Assembly (NCBI RefSeq): GCF_037975245.1
Contig: NC_092572.1
Location: 7,147,501-7,211,500, forward strand
Reading direction: 5' to 3'
Source: Apostichopus japonicus
Lineage: Eukaryota > Echinodermata > Holothuroidea > Aspidochirotida > Stichopodidae
DNA: 64,000 nucleotides
In this document: positions 29,966 to 43,500 of the stretch, piece after piece
Numbering within the stretch: the first letter of the stretch is position 1
Layout of the letters: the number at the start of each line of letters is the position of its first letter
The notes under the pieces: model-generated
Told to the model about the DNA's origin: nothing
Database searches by the model: none
What the model saw: the letters and a program-made list of their open reading frames with translations, nothing else
Program-made: the position numbers and the translations under genes

Positions 29966-32900
29966 CAACTGTACAAACAATAGGAGAAAGCGTTTTAGAA
30001 AACATTTGGGTGATTGTGGCTGGTGTTGTCGGGTCCATTTCCAGTTGCCTGTTAGTTTGTGCTTGTTTCACAGTCAGGAAATTTAGATGTAGGTATACGC
30101 ATTGTACACACAGTTGAACTTCAATATTATTGAAACTATGAAAATAGTTTAAGCTTTAACGTTACTTTGTTTGAAAAAAAAGTCAGGTTTTTATTAGTTT
30201 ACCAAATTTAAAGATATATGAACAAATGTTAACAAACATAATCCCGAGGTGGACAGAGAAAGACAATTTGGATAACATTGGTACATTTGTTTCTTTTCAT
30301 TGGTACCTTCTATAAATAACGAGCACAGTATAGTAAAATGAAAGTTCATGCAATAACATGAGGCAGAACGAAAGTGTTACCATTTCACAGTCCTATGATT
30401 TAGATATCATATAGTTAAGTTTGTTCAATGACCTCGACAATTTACGATTCTGACATTGGATTTATATATTATGCCATACATTAGATAAAGAAGGCGAATG
30501 ACATGGTGAGGGGTGGGGGGGGGGGGGGTAGTGGTTAGGCGATGAAGAAGGTGCTGTTAATCATTGTTTATTACGCTTGGAGTTAATTGCTGCAATGTGC
30601 AAAAGAATCAGCCAAGGAAACATCATTGTAGACCAGATTGGTTTTCTACTTCTAGTTAACGAACATTTTGAGGGAAATTTTAATTTGAGATTTAGCATTA
30701 TGTTGTTATCTTATCGAGCTTTTCTATACTCGATGGTCACTTTAGAAAGATTTAAAAATATGTATTCTTTCTTTCTTCGCTTACAGTGTCAAGAAACCGA
30801 CGAGGGTGAGTATTGAGAATAGCACATTGTACTGATTGTTAAATGTGAACAGCTCCACTCACACCCATCCTCTCCCCCATCCCCCCGTTTGATTGTTACA
30901 TGCATGTGAACAGCTCCACTCACACCCACCCTCTCCCCATCCCTCGTGTTTCCTGAACCCAGTCCCTACATTATTTACTAAAATTATGGTTACCGAATAT
31001 CTTTACTGTATATAAGACAGCCAATAGAGTTGTTAACATTGATGATACAAAATAGGAATGTTATTTGTTCCTTCAATTTTCTTTCCTTTTGGTTTAGAAA
31101 CCAGAGTAGCAGCTCAAGTCATCCAATGAAAGTACTTGATAAAGGACCCTTAGATATCAATCAATCAAGTAAGGGGTATTTTGATTTCAAATCATAATTT
31201 AAATAAGAGTGATCACATGCACAGGATCCATATTGAATTACATAATATTGCTTTGAACTGGTATGTTATTGTCATGCTAAATACATTTTAATATATGACA
31301 CATAAATAAGACACATCAATAAGACACATTAATAAGGCACGTTAATAAGACACATTAATAACATTAGCTTTACAGTAATTTTTTTTTACTAAAATCAATG
31401 TTGAATATTACAACAAAAACGTTCTGTATTTCATTTGTATTATTTCATGTTGCTGTACTACATTCACATGCAGAACTTTATACTCACTATATTCAAACAT
31501 TAAAACAAAGATATGTTTACTACATATGGTATTTTGACGGAAGTTATATACCTGTTGCTTCGAAATGTTATACATCAATATTTCTTTCCTTGCAATACTT
31601 GAACAAAACCGAAAACAATTACAGAAAATGAATTTAATAAAATATTTACTTCATTTACAGTCAATCAAAAAGGAGGAGGGTAAGCTTTATTATCAATTGT
31701 AATTGAGTGTATATTTAAATGCTTTAGTTATATTGATTTCGAAACTAGCAGATAAATTTTCTAATAAGTAATAACAAGGTGTGTAATGTTGCTAATACTC
31801 TCTTGGTATGAATTATCATGGAATGTCTGGGTTCTTTCCTCGTTTATTCCTGTAGAAGGAAAGAATTACCAGAGATACCTGTTGACGAGGACAACTCGCA
31901 GAACTCGCACCATTCTGAAGGAAGTGAACCTAGTAAGTTTACTCAAATAAATATAATTTTAAAGAAATGAATCAATGAAGGCATCTCCCAAAGAGAAGCA
32001 ATAACTATAATCATATGATACAGCTACCTTTGTTAAATCTGACTTACAACACACACTTTTGGTCTTAAAAAAAAAATACTTAAGGTAACGGTCTGTATTC
32101 GTGATGTATATTCCCTTTATGAGTCTTAATTTCTTGGCAGATTACTATTCTACAGCAGATGCGATTGCAGGAAAAGATCCCCGGATATTGAGTGAGAAAG
32201 ATATTTCCATCATCATAAATATCAAAATTGGAAAAATCTACAAAAGATGGATGGGATCTGTCAATCTTGCTGAGGAGACCAATAAGTGTGTTGTAGTAAC
32301 AACACTTACAGGTTAGTAATAAAAAAAGCAATATCTATTATCCAAGGCTGATGTTAGCGTCATAGTCATATACTGATACAGCTACTTAAAACTTACAGGT
32401 GTCTTCTTCCATTTGTTGTATTCGACAACTCGGTGGCTTGAATGATAACTCTTCTCATATTTTATGTCAATTAAATATTAAACTTATATTACGTGACCTT
32501 GTGTAACATTTTGATAAATACATGTTAACACGCTTTTATTTATAACTGACCTTTTTCTGTATTTTTTGTTGTTGCAGAAAAGCTCATTAGAAAGAAAGAA
32601 ATTCATTGGGAGGCTTTCATCAGGAAATGTCTCGAATTACCAGCATCGAACCATCTAGCGAAGATTGAGGCTATATCTATCCAAAGCAGTGGGTTGTTAA
32701 TTGTCCTTTACATGTTTTAAGAACGTACTAATGGAAAAAGATTGAACGTGCATCGAATTGTTTTCATTAAAGCGAACACCCTCGGTTAATGATTTAGCCC
32801 CAACCATCCCTCATCGGGCATGGTTAGTGCCAAGTTTATAAAGATAAAGTTCTCATGGACTTTCTATAGTCGACATGATCTTCTGATCAAGTTAATAATC

Positions 32901-35900
32901 ATTATATATTATCCGAACAGGATTAAATCAGGGATTACATTAACAGAGATAGTAATTCGAAGTGATAATTAGTCAGTTTTCATTGCAATTAGAATCATAT
33001 TAAATGAAATTTCAATATTTAGGGATATTTCACTGTTAAAAACCAACTTTGATTTCTTCTATTGTTCTAGGTAAACTGTTTCTTATTAGTGAGCATCTCA
33101 ATTGTGAAAATCTGCATAGCGTCTTGTCACGTGATACTAAAGATAAAGGAGACTACTATTGTTGTAGTTCATTGTCAGTTCCTGACGTCATCAAACACGT
33201 AGCTGGAGTTTTGGAAGGAATGGACATCCTTAAGACATTCGGGGTAAGAAATGTTAAAGTTGCCTGAGTTATCAGCTAAATATTGTTTATTTAATCCGAT
33301 AGTAGTTTTTTCTTCATCAGATGAACCTCATCACTGTTTGTTGTAAAGTTGCTATTCGTATCTAAGTTTTCTTTTAACAAAAAAAGTTTTAAGTCAAACA
33401 CAAAAGTATAAGTGAGACAATTTTGATCTCTTAATTATGTAATAACTGCTTAAGTTATACGCTTTTCATACTCCGTCAGTTCCTTCACCCTGGCTTAACA
33501 ACCAAGAAGGTTTTACTAACCAAGGAAGGGCAGGTCAAATTATTTGACTTCTGTCTGGCCGGCGATGCACCAAAAATAGCTGGTCTTAAGAAAGCACAGG
33601 TAAATTACTCAATTTTTAATCGAACCTGTTTATGACTTTGTTCTTCGTTTGTCTAATAATTATAGTTGCTTCTTTAGTTAGTTACTTGTACTGTCTTCAT
33701 AATCAGAAGACTTTTTTTTTTTAAGGATAATGGAGTCTAAGATGTAAAACTTTATTTGGATTAAGCCCAAACAACAAAACAAAACAATACTCCAGCTGAA
33801 TCGCTTGTTCTCTTGGAGTTTTTGTATATTTTTGTGGGTTACATTACATAAGTACATTACTATTATTATTGTTTTAATAGAAAGCTCAATAAATTTCAAT
33901 ATCATACTTGTACCGCCCTAAAAAATTTTTTTCACAAATGCAATTCAAAATTCTCCGTAATTCAAAACACTGCTTAGTCTTGATCACAACCTATCTATAG
34001 GGAATTACATCCCATAGCACAATTGAATTATTTTCTAATATAAGTTATCATCATTTCAATAAAAGGAATAACAAATCAGTTTTGAGTCTATTGAAGTGTA
34101 CAATTGTAGATTAGTATAACCTGAACAAAATCTGAATATATTAACAAAATAAATTACTTGTGTTTGTTATAAATTACTTTTTCTTTTTCAGATTCCTACG
34201 GTAACTTTGAACCAATTTCCACCTGAAATGTTACTGTTGAATCAGTATACAGAATCCAGTGACGTGTGGTCTACAGCAGTAGTAATATGGGAGATTATGG
34301 CAGCTGGTAAAGAAATTTAATAATAAAGAAATAATCGTAGCAAATAACATAGTGTCTGATAACAAAATACGTTGCTTATTACAAAAGAACACTACAGCAA
34401 TTACACAATCAATTAGTAATTTCCACATTTTATTAGTAAATTGAATTTGGTTGACAACATATATCTCTACTAATAAATATACATCAAAGATAACTCAAGT
34501 TTTTAATTTCAGTTAATTCTAAGTAACATGAATAATTACAGTAATTTTTAGGAAAAAAACCCATTTAAATATTCTATATAGAAAATCAACTTACAATAAT
34601 ACTCTATAGAGACACCTAGATATATTGTACATAAAATACCATTGATTGCAATTCAGTAACAAATTGTAAAATTACAAATATTCTTATTTTGGATGACGGA
34701 AAGTTACATTGCTGCTCTTAGCTGAATTTAAGGTTAGTTAACTAGAGGAAAAGACATTAACACCATTCAAGACTTTGTTGTCTGAATTTAATTACAGCAT
34801 CTTTAACAATTGGTAGTATCATGTATACATAAAGTGAATGCAAGAAGGCAATAGGAGAGTTTGACAACGTACATGACAGACACCCAGCTGTACAAATGTG
34901 TTGAAAGACATGATAACCTTGGGGTTATCTCAATACACAAGTTGGCTATATCATATATATACTAGTTTCAATGTTTCTACACTCGCACATCTCTTAGGAA
35001 ACCCACCATTTCCTGTGGACAAGGAAGTTAGCTTTGACGAAGAAGCGGTCACACCATCAGTACCCTGGCCGGAGAAGTACTTGCAGATAAAGTAAGAAAT
35101 CAATCCCTAAATTACCCTTTCATTCTATAAGTGCCCGAGTGACCGCATTCCCTACTAGTTGAAGCCGGTTTGTAATTCGTTCTGATTTTTTTTCTATTTG
35201 AAAATCAAATGTTTAACATTATTGTAGGTTGTATAACCATCGGACAGTGTATGCGGGTTTTGTAGTTGGATTTACAAATTTAATATAATAGAGCTATTGT
35301 GGACTACTTATTTATACTTAAGTCTACATAGGTTACTATAAATGGACATTTTAGTATCTAAAGGAGCGCTGACTTGTTTCAAGGTACTTTCATCCAAGTG
35401 AGTGCTACCATTGTCACTTTACTTTTAGCTATGCTATTCTCATTGATATGTAAAACGTCGAAAGTGTCCTGTATTTAAGCAAATAATAGCTTCACAATTT
35501 CTATTGGGAAATCTTACAAGAAAACAATGATTATGAAAGTAAAACTTACTAAATGTGTCTGTTAATGTAACTCTTCTTGTTTCATTTTTACAATTAAACA
35601 TATCACATAATACACTACATCTGCTGATTCACTATATTTGAATTGATTTCTTAATCATTTGCAGAGATAAAATCTTGTTCGATTGCTGGAACCATAACTG
35701 TTCTCTTCGACCTTCCATCCATCATTTGAGGGGAACATTCGTAGCTGTAAGTAATTTAATACTCAATTTAGAACAGTTATCAGTCACCATTACTTGTCCG
35801 AATGTGGTATCATTGGCATTGTTACACATGTACAATGAAGGAACTTCTCTAATAGATTGTATTAGAGACTTGAGAGTAGATTAAGAGTTTTACCAAGCTG

Positions 35901-36859
35901 TTGGTGGATTAAACAGTAGTTCATAAACTCTATCCTAATCCTGCTTCATCCAGCATTCCTTAACTGCATCATGTTAGTCATTCCCGCTGTCAAATTGAAA
36001 TCTATGGGTAGGGCATGAAGTCGAGAAGAGAATATTAAGTGAGGCTTAGTTTATATGGTATTGATAGCAATAGAGCTAAAGCATTCTGACAACTAACCCA
36101 ATATGGAAACGCGTAATATAATTCATATAATTTTATGATTTAGCAGAGAAAACTGCCACAGACTTACTGAAGTAAAACGGCTTTTCATTTACAATAAAGT
36201 TCGTATGTCGACCATCATGATGTACCATGTCACGTGCAAAAAGAGCGATGTAACTGAATATGTAGCTTAACGTTAAGAAGTGTATATAAATAATCGATGA
36301 TGGATAGTTGTAAATATACAGCAGTATCATGTTACCAGCTTAACGTTAGGCAGTGTGATAATAATAATCTTTAATGGAATGTTGTAATTATATAGCAGTG
36401 TCATATTACCAGCTTAACGTTAGGCAGTGTGTGTAATAATAATTTATAATCGATAGTTGTTATGATACAACTATCTCATATCACCAGCTTAACGTTTGGA
36501 AGTGTGTGAAATAATCGATAATGGATAGTTGTAATCATACAGCTGTCTCGTATAACCAGCCTAAAGTGATTCACTAAAATGTTCATGTCTAACTTATTTA
36601 TGATTTCTCTATATTTGATTTTACCTTTAATGTAAAGAAGGTCTGTAAGGTCAGTTCAGGCAACGTTATAGATTTTATTCAGCATTTATGTTTGATTGTA
36701 TCTTGCAAAAGTCCCCGCATTATCCCTTAACAGATATTTGAGAAATTAATCGCGGACAGTTCTTACGAGATACCGATACCTACGACGTATTTACCTATGA
36801 GAGCCCCTGATACCGCTCAACCTACCTATGCAGAACAAATCTACCATGCTGGAGTGTGA
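29966..36859 (+). CDS. Receptor-type pseudokinase (RTK-like), transmembrane and cytoplasmic part, partial
   Basis: Exons: 29966-30092 (transmembrane), 30787-30805, 31105-31168 (or 31098-31168), 31661-31679, 31856-31932, 32141-32311, 32578-32688, 33071-33243, 33480-33599, 34192-34306, 34998-35091, 35665-35746, 36734-36859 (TGA). In frame this gives 431 residues after the split first codon. The first exon holds one hydrophobic helix (WVIVAGVVGSISSCLLVCAC) followed by basic residues. The kinase fold is recognisable from SDVWSTAVVIWEI and CWNHNCSLRPSIHHL, typical of the tyrosine kinase C-lobe. Catalytic motifs are lost: no GxGxxG loop, the VAIK Lys is replaced in CVVVTT, HRD is HPG (33486-33494) and DFG is DFC (33546-33554). 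The C-tail keeps YLPM (36788-36799). Likely a kinase-dead signalling receptor. The exon before 29966 must end in phase 1; I did not find it, so the ectodomain is unknown. Confidence 0.82.
31297..31361. repeat. Short tandem repeat (ACACATTAATAAG)
   Basis: Five imperfect units of about 13 bp in an intron of the receptor-like gene. Confidence 0.8.
36262..36560. repeat. ~75-bp tandem repeat, four diverged copies
   Basis: Copies share ACCAGCTTAACGTTAGGCAG, AATAATCGATAATGGATAG and TTGTAATCATACAGC. It lies in the last intron (35747-36733) of the receptor-like gene. Confidence 0.8.
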
Positions 36860-38156
36860 ACTGGGTGTGACTAGGTTCTAGTACTGGTGATTGGTAATCG
36901 CTACGAACCCTCAAGATTCCCTGAAGCTACGGGAGCTACCTACACATATACCATATTATAGAGTATAACAGTGTGTCACATATATTCTTATCGTCAGTCA
37001 GTTTTGACCAGTACTTCCGTGAGATCTCATGATACTACAACATGGGTTTACCTCCGCAATTAAATATTTATCATGCAAGATAGAAGACCTGGGTGTCTCA
37101 TTGGTATCAATTGGTTTACTCTCTGTATTATATTATTATTATGATGTATATGTTTAGCATAACTTTTAAACACTTCGTAAAGACAACAAATGCAACTTTG
37201 ATCTTTCATGGGCTTTTTCAACATATCATTGGACTTCACCAATGACATGCCATTTCTAGTTAACCGTTCTTCACCTAATCACTTCTCGCATATTTTTTCA
37301 CTGCTATGTTTCGTAATAAATGTATCAACGTATTGGAATGTTTTCCTTTTTAGAAGCCAACTTGTTGTTCTCTGTGGTAACAAACAATAAGTATGTATGA
37401 TGTGATCGTCTTTATTCTGTAATGTTTTTATTGACGTCTTGACAAGGCTAGTAGACATCAAATTCAAATACTCTTTCTTCATGCTCTTGAAATTAACAAC
37501 CTCAAAAGTTTATGATATATTCCATAAATATAGATAACATTGACAGAGTCGGTCAGTTGAAAGAAGCTATAGAACAAAACAACTCTACTGTGGTTAACGT
37601 TTTACTAATTTCCTCATTATATAAGTTACACATTAATTACACAGTTTCTTATTCGATATATTTTATCTTCATATTTTCTTGCCAATGCTATAGTGTAGTA
37701 AATTGATCTATTCGATAGATGCCGAAAAGTCAAAGTCAGTCTGTAATTATTGTAAGCATTAACGTACTCGTTTGTTATACATTTCTGCCGTGTACATTGT
37801 ATATCGTTTTCGGTGGCTACCGTAATTTACCCTGATTTTCTGGTAACAAGAGCACAATTTCTCTTCCATTCATCAAACTAAGATCACATTCAAAGATAAA
37901 GTAAAGTTTAACGATGAGTTAACGAATACTTTTCTGTGTACGTCTTTCTAGCAGATCATTGTGCAATTTTGTTTAAAATGTTTATATTTACAACAACATC
38001 GTATAATGCAAATATTGACCTACTAGTTAATTCAATAACCTATCACATTGTTAGCCTCCATGCATAATTACCAGGCCGCGATACAATAACGTAATTGGAT
38101 TCCTTTTCATCTTTTCTTATGTTTTTCTTCAATTTCTTGGGACCCATAATCTCAAC
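36860..38156. other. Intergenic, no gene recognised
   Basis: AT-rich sequence downstream of the receptor-like gene, presumably including its 3' UTR. Open frames of about 60 codons have no motifs and no splice partners. An AATAAA at about 37315 is one possible polyadenylation signal. Confidence 0.5.
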
Positions 38157-38318
38157 CAGGGCCGGACCGCCGTATCCCCTGACCCCTCTCGGCAGCATGA
38201 CAACAGGGACAGACTGACAGTGATATAGGCCGTTCTGAAACAAACAGTCAATAGGCCCTTTAGTTTTTTCTGCACCCTTGGGAACTGCCCGATTGCCCGA
38301 TTATTCAGTCTGCCCCTG
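38157..38318. mobile_element. Candidate hAT-type MITE (162 bp)
   Basis: Begins CAGGGCCGGACC and ends with GTCTGCCCCTG, so the termini are imperfect inverted repeats starting CAGGG, typical of hAT elements. GC content is higher than in the flanks. I see no matching 8-bp target duplication, which weakens the call. Confidence 0.4.
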
Positions 38319-40095
38319 TATGACAATCAGAACACGAATAACATATGAGTATCATTACTGTACTATGGGTTCACGATATTTAAATAAAGGAATTTACCTT
38401 ACACTATGTATTTAGTAACTTTATGGATTAAACGTAATTGTTAATATTTCATCACGTAACGTAATTGTTCATATTTAGTTTGTGTAGTTTTTCATATTCT
38501 TTTTCCCTTTTGGAAGCGTCTTCCTACTAACTGCTTACAAAGGCTTAATGGACTGACACACACTAGTAGTATCACATAGTACACATATGATGTATTCTAC
38601 AAGGAAATAGCTCACCGTAAGGTTAACATAGCACACGTCGTTATTGAATATAAAACAAGGTTAAAAGGAAAAGTGAAAGATATTAACCACTTAACGACAA
38701 ATTGTTAACAACCGAACAGAAATCACGTGATCCTATTATTTATTATTTGTTATTGCTTAACGTTGTTGTAATTTCAGTCGAATGTAGAAACGAGTTTGTT
38801 TCCATTCATAGCTGTTATAACATACAATGACAAATTAAACACACAACAAATATCCCTGTCTCACTTTGCTAATGTCATCGTATCTCAAAGCATCCCCCTT
38901 TCTTCTCTCTCCACCTCTATATCTCTATGAAAATATCTGTCTTGCTCTTTGAGAATATCGTGATTCGCCAACTTGTTGAAAACAGTCCCCTGTAAACACA
39001 CCAACGTAACCAGGCACATAAAGCAGGGAAGTGTTAATACTGGTCGTAGGTACGCATTCGGTTTAGACACATCATATCTACCAAGCATGAATTTAAGTAG
39101 GATTGCTACATGACTGGACATAATATAGTCTTTGTGACATCGATGTTAAACTCTTTGGTAGTTGTTGGTTGCGTAACCATCACGGCTAAAAGGCAAGGCT
39201 TGTCCGTCTGGAAAGATAACTGCATTACAAATAATATGTCCAGATCATCACCAATATGGTCATGTATGATATTAAGAATTAATTCTTCTTAGCAAAGAGA
39301 ATTTATAAATGATAAATATGACCCTAATGAAAAGTAGCCTAGTTCTTTCCCTAGTTAAATGTATTCTACCCACCTCCTCCATTTAATTAGTGTTTAGCGT
39401 TATCACAATGCGCTGTCAATACGAATGATATTTACCTGCTTATCTTATTACTTCCTTTTATTGATTCCTTTATCTATTAAATGCATCCTGGTTCTTCCTC
39501 CTCTCCTTGCCTCTTACGTATCAAGATGTCATTCAGTCGTCTTAGAATTTAACAACATTTCTGGAAAAGAAACACGAACAAAAAGAAACTACAAATAATG
39601 TTGTCAAACTATTAGTCTAGAAACAAGAAATGAAAGCATTCTGCGTGACATACAATTGACAAGGCAGAACTTTCCACAGAGAAGATAATCCAACTGAAAA
39701 GAATATTAAATATTCCAATTGCAAAGAAGCAAAAACCTGCAAGAGAGTATGCTAAGAAAAACTGCTAATGTTAGAACAATCAGTATTCGGATATTATGAA
39801 ACTGAAATAAAGATATTTATGAACAACTCTTAACAAAAAGTACACCCTCTCTTACAGCATGAGATTTCAGTATATGTTGGCGCATTGATAATACTGTTCT
39901 TAGTCAACGATTCCGAGTTGATATCCATAAAATAATCACCCATTAATATTAAGCGTATTCATATGTGTAGGATTCTGTTACCTTTAATATAAATATACTA
40001 TTTGAAACAAATATTTGTTGATAAAGAGAAAATATCAGATAATCCATTCAACATGTCGAATATTGTAGTGCATCGATTATCACCCACCACACCCT
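38319..40095. other. Intergenic, no gene recognised
   Basis: AT-rich. No splice-compatible coding exons, RNA genes or strong repeats noticed on either strand. Confidence 0.5.
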
Positions 40096-40400
40096 GCTGA
40101 ATGCTAACATCATGTGAGTTATTTTCACTATGCTTAGTGTAACGTTACTGGTTACAGCAAAACAGAATGATCATGGAGGGCGAAAGTCCATTTGAAATAG
40201 TCACCTGAGAACTAAAGCATTATTTCCCTATGCGAGCATTATCAGACAGCCAGCTGAATGCTAACATCAATTGATTTATGGTAACGCCAAAAAAGAGTGA
40301 AAATAGAGGGCGCAAGTCCACTAAAATAGTCAACTGAGGAATAAAACATTCTTTCTCTGTGAGAGCATTATCTACGAAGACCTAGAGAGGACATGGTTAA
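40096..40400. repeat. Two diverged copies of a ~157-bp unit beside the satellite
   Basis: GCTGAATGCTAACATCA recurs at 40096 and 40253, and both copies continue through GAGGGCGAAAGTCCA or GAGGGCGCAAGTCCA and end near GAGCATTATC. Unrelated in sequence to the 164-bp satellite that follows. Confidence 0.8.
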
Positions 40401-40408
40401 AAAAAATT

Positions 40409-40504
40409 ATTACGTACGTACGTAATAATACTACGTACGTACGTAATATTTATCACGTACGTACGTGATAATTACTACGTACGTACGTAGTGTTATTACG
40501 TAGG
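40409..40504. repeat. Cluster of TACG palindromes at the satellite's left edge
   Basis: Four ACGTACGTACGT cores in 90 bp, three extended into longer palindromes (ATTATT...AATAAT, TATC...GATA, ACT...AGT). The 164-bp satellite starts straight after, at CACGAGCTG (40505). Confidence 0.92.
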
Positions 40505-43500
40505 CACGAGCTGTAAAAGATCGGCGATAGACGTCATCATCGGGGTTCGAACCACGGATGCAAAAGATAGTCTCGATCATCAGCTCGTACAGTGCGCCAA
40601 GCCATCGCGCCACTGTATGGACTGAGATATTAGGTGGATTAACTAATACTTACGGCTCCCCGCAAAGGCACGAGCTGTAAAAGATCGGCAAAAGACGTCA
40701 TCACCGGGGTTCGAACCACGGATGCAAAAGAGAGTCTCGATCATCAGCTCGTACAGTGCGCCAAGCCATCGCGCCACTGTATGGACTGAGATATTAGGTG
40801 GATGAACTAATACTTACAGCTCAACGCGTAGGCACGAGCTGTAAAAGATCGGCAAAAGACGTCATCACCGGGGTTCGAACCACGGATGCAAAAGAGAGTC
40901 TCGATCATCAGCTCGTACAGTGCGCCAAGCCATCGCGCCACTGTATGGACTGAGATATTAGGTGGATTAACTAATACTTACAGCTCCATGCGTAGGCACG
41001 AGCTGTAAAAGATCGGCAAAAGACGTCATCACCGGGGTTCGAACCACGGATGCTAAAGAGAGTCTCGATCATCAGCTCGTACAGTGCGTCAAGCCATCGC
41101 GCCACTGTATGGACTGAGATATTAGGTGGATTAACTAATACTTACAGCTCCCCGCGTAGGCACGAGCTGTAAAAGATCGGCAAAAGACGTCATCACCGGG
41201 GTTCGAACCACGGATGCAAAAGAGAGTCTCGATCATCAGCTCGTACAGTGCGCCAAGCCATCGCGCCACTGTATGGACTGAGATATTAGGTGGATTAACT
41301 AATACTTAAAGCTAAACGCGTACGCACGAGCTGTAAAAGATCGACGAAAGACGTCACCGGGGTTCGAACCACGGATGCAAAAGATAGTCTCGATCATCAG
41401 CTCGTACAGTGCGCCAAGCCATCGCGCCACTGTATGGACTGAGATATTAGGTGGATTAACTAATACTTACAGCTCAACGCGTAGGCACGAGCTGTAAAAG
41501 ATCGGCAAAAGACGTCATCACCGGGGTTCGAACCACGGATGCAAAAGAGAGTCTCGATCATCAGCTCGTACAGTGCGTCAAACCATCGCGCCACTGTATG
41601 GACTGAGATATTAGGTGGATTAACTAATACTTAAAGCTAAACGCGTACGCACGAGCTGTAAAAGATCGACGAAAGACGTCACCGGGGTTCGAACCACGGA
41701 TGCAAAAGATAGTCTCGATCATCAGCTCGTACAGTGCGCCAAGCCATCGCGCCACTGTATGGACTGAGATATTAGGTGGATTAACTAATACTTACAGCTC
41801 AACGCGTAGGCACGAGCTGTAAAAGATCGGCAAAAGACGTCATCACCGGGGTTCGAACCACGGATGCAAAAGAGAGTCTCGATCACCAGTTCGTACAGTG
41901 CGCCAAGCAATCGCGCCGCTGTATGGATTGAGATATTAGGTGGATTAACTAATACTTACAGCTCCCCGCTTAGGCACGAGCTGTAAAAGATCGGCAAAAG
42001 ACGTCATCACCGGGGTTCGAACCACGGATGCAAAAGAGAGTTTCGATCATCAGCTCGTACAGTGCGCCAAGCCATCGCGCCACTGTATGGACTGAGATAT
42101 TAGGTGGATTAACTAATACTTACAGCTCCCCGCGTAGGCACGAGCTGTAAAAGATCGGCAAAAGACGTCATCACCGGGGTTCGAACCACGGATGCAAAAG
42201 AGAGTCTCGATCATCAGCTCGCACAGTGCGCCAAGCCATCGCGCCACTGTATGGACTGAGATATTAGGTGGATTAACTAATACTTACAGCTCCCCGCGTA
42301 GGCACGAGCTGTAAAAGATCGGCAAAAGACGTCATCACCGGGGTTCGAACCACGGATGCAAAAGAGAGTCTCGATCATCAGCTCGTACAGTGCGCCAAGT
42401 CATCGCGCCACTGTATGGACTGAGATATTAGGTGGATTAACTAATACTTTCAGCTCCCCGCGTAGGAACGAGCTGTAAATGATCGGCAAAAGACGTCATC
42501 ACCGGGGTTCGAACCACGGATGCAAAAGAGAGTCTCGATCATCAGCTCGTACAGTGCGCCAAGCCATCGCACCACTGTATGGACTGAGATATTAGGTGGA
42601 TTAACTAATACTTACAGCTCAACGCGTAGGCACGAGCTGTAAAAGATCGACGAAAGACGTCACCGGGGTTCGAACCACGGATGCAAAAGATAGTCTCGAT
42701 CATCAGCTCGTACAGTGCGCCAAGCCATCGCGCCACTGTATGGACTGAGATATTAGGTGGATTAACTAATACTTACAGCTCAACGCGTAGGCACGAGCTG
42801 TAAAAGATCGGCAAAAGACGTCATCACCGGGGTTCGAACCACGGATGCAAAAGAGAGTCTCGATCACCAGTTCGTACAGTGCGCCAAGCAATCGCGCCGC
42901 TGTATGGATTGAGATATTAGGTGGATTAACTAATACTTACAGCTCCCCGCTTAGGCACGAGCTGTAAAAGATCGGCAAAAGACGTCATCACCGGGGTTCG
43001 AACCACGGATGCAAAAGAGAGTTTCGATCATCAGCTCGTACAGTGCGCCAAGCCATCGCGCCACTGTATGGACTGAGATATTAGGTGGATTAACTAATAC
43101 TTACAGCTCCCCGCGTAGGCACGAGCTGTAAAAGATCGGCAAAAGACGTCATCACCGGGGTTCGAACCACGGATGCAAAAGAGAGTCTCGATCATCAGCT
43201 CGCACAGTGCGCCAAGCCATCGCGCCACTGTATGGACTGAGATATTAGGTGGATTAACTAATACTTACAGCTCCCCGCGTAGGCACGAGCTGTAAAAGAT
43301 CGGCAAAAGACGTCATCACCGGGGTTCGAACCACGGATGCAAAAGAGAGTCTCGATCATCAGCTCGTGCAGTGCGCCAAGTCATCGCGCCACTGTATGGA
43401 CTGAGATATTAGGTGGATTAACTAATACTTTCAGCTCCCCGCGTAGGAACGAGCTGTAAATGATCGGCAAAAGACGTCATCACCGGGGTTCGAACCACGG

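Noticed and set aside
38043-38326. Minus-strand frames around the GC-richer block
   Set aside because: They coincide with the candidate hAT-type MITE and have no protein-family features.
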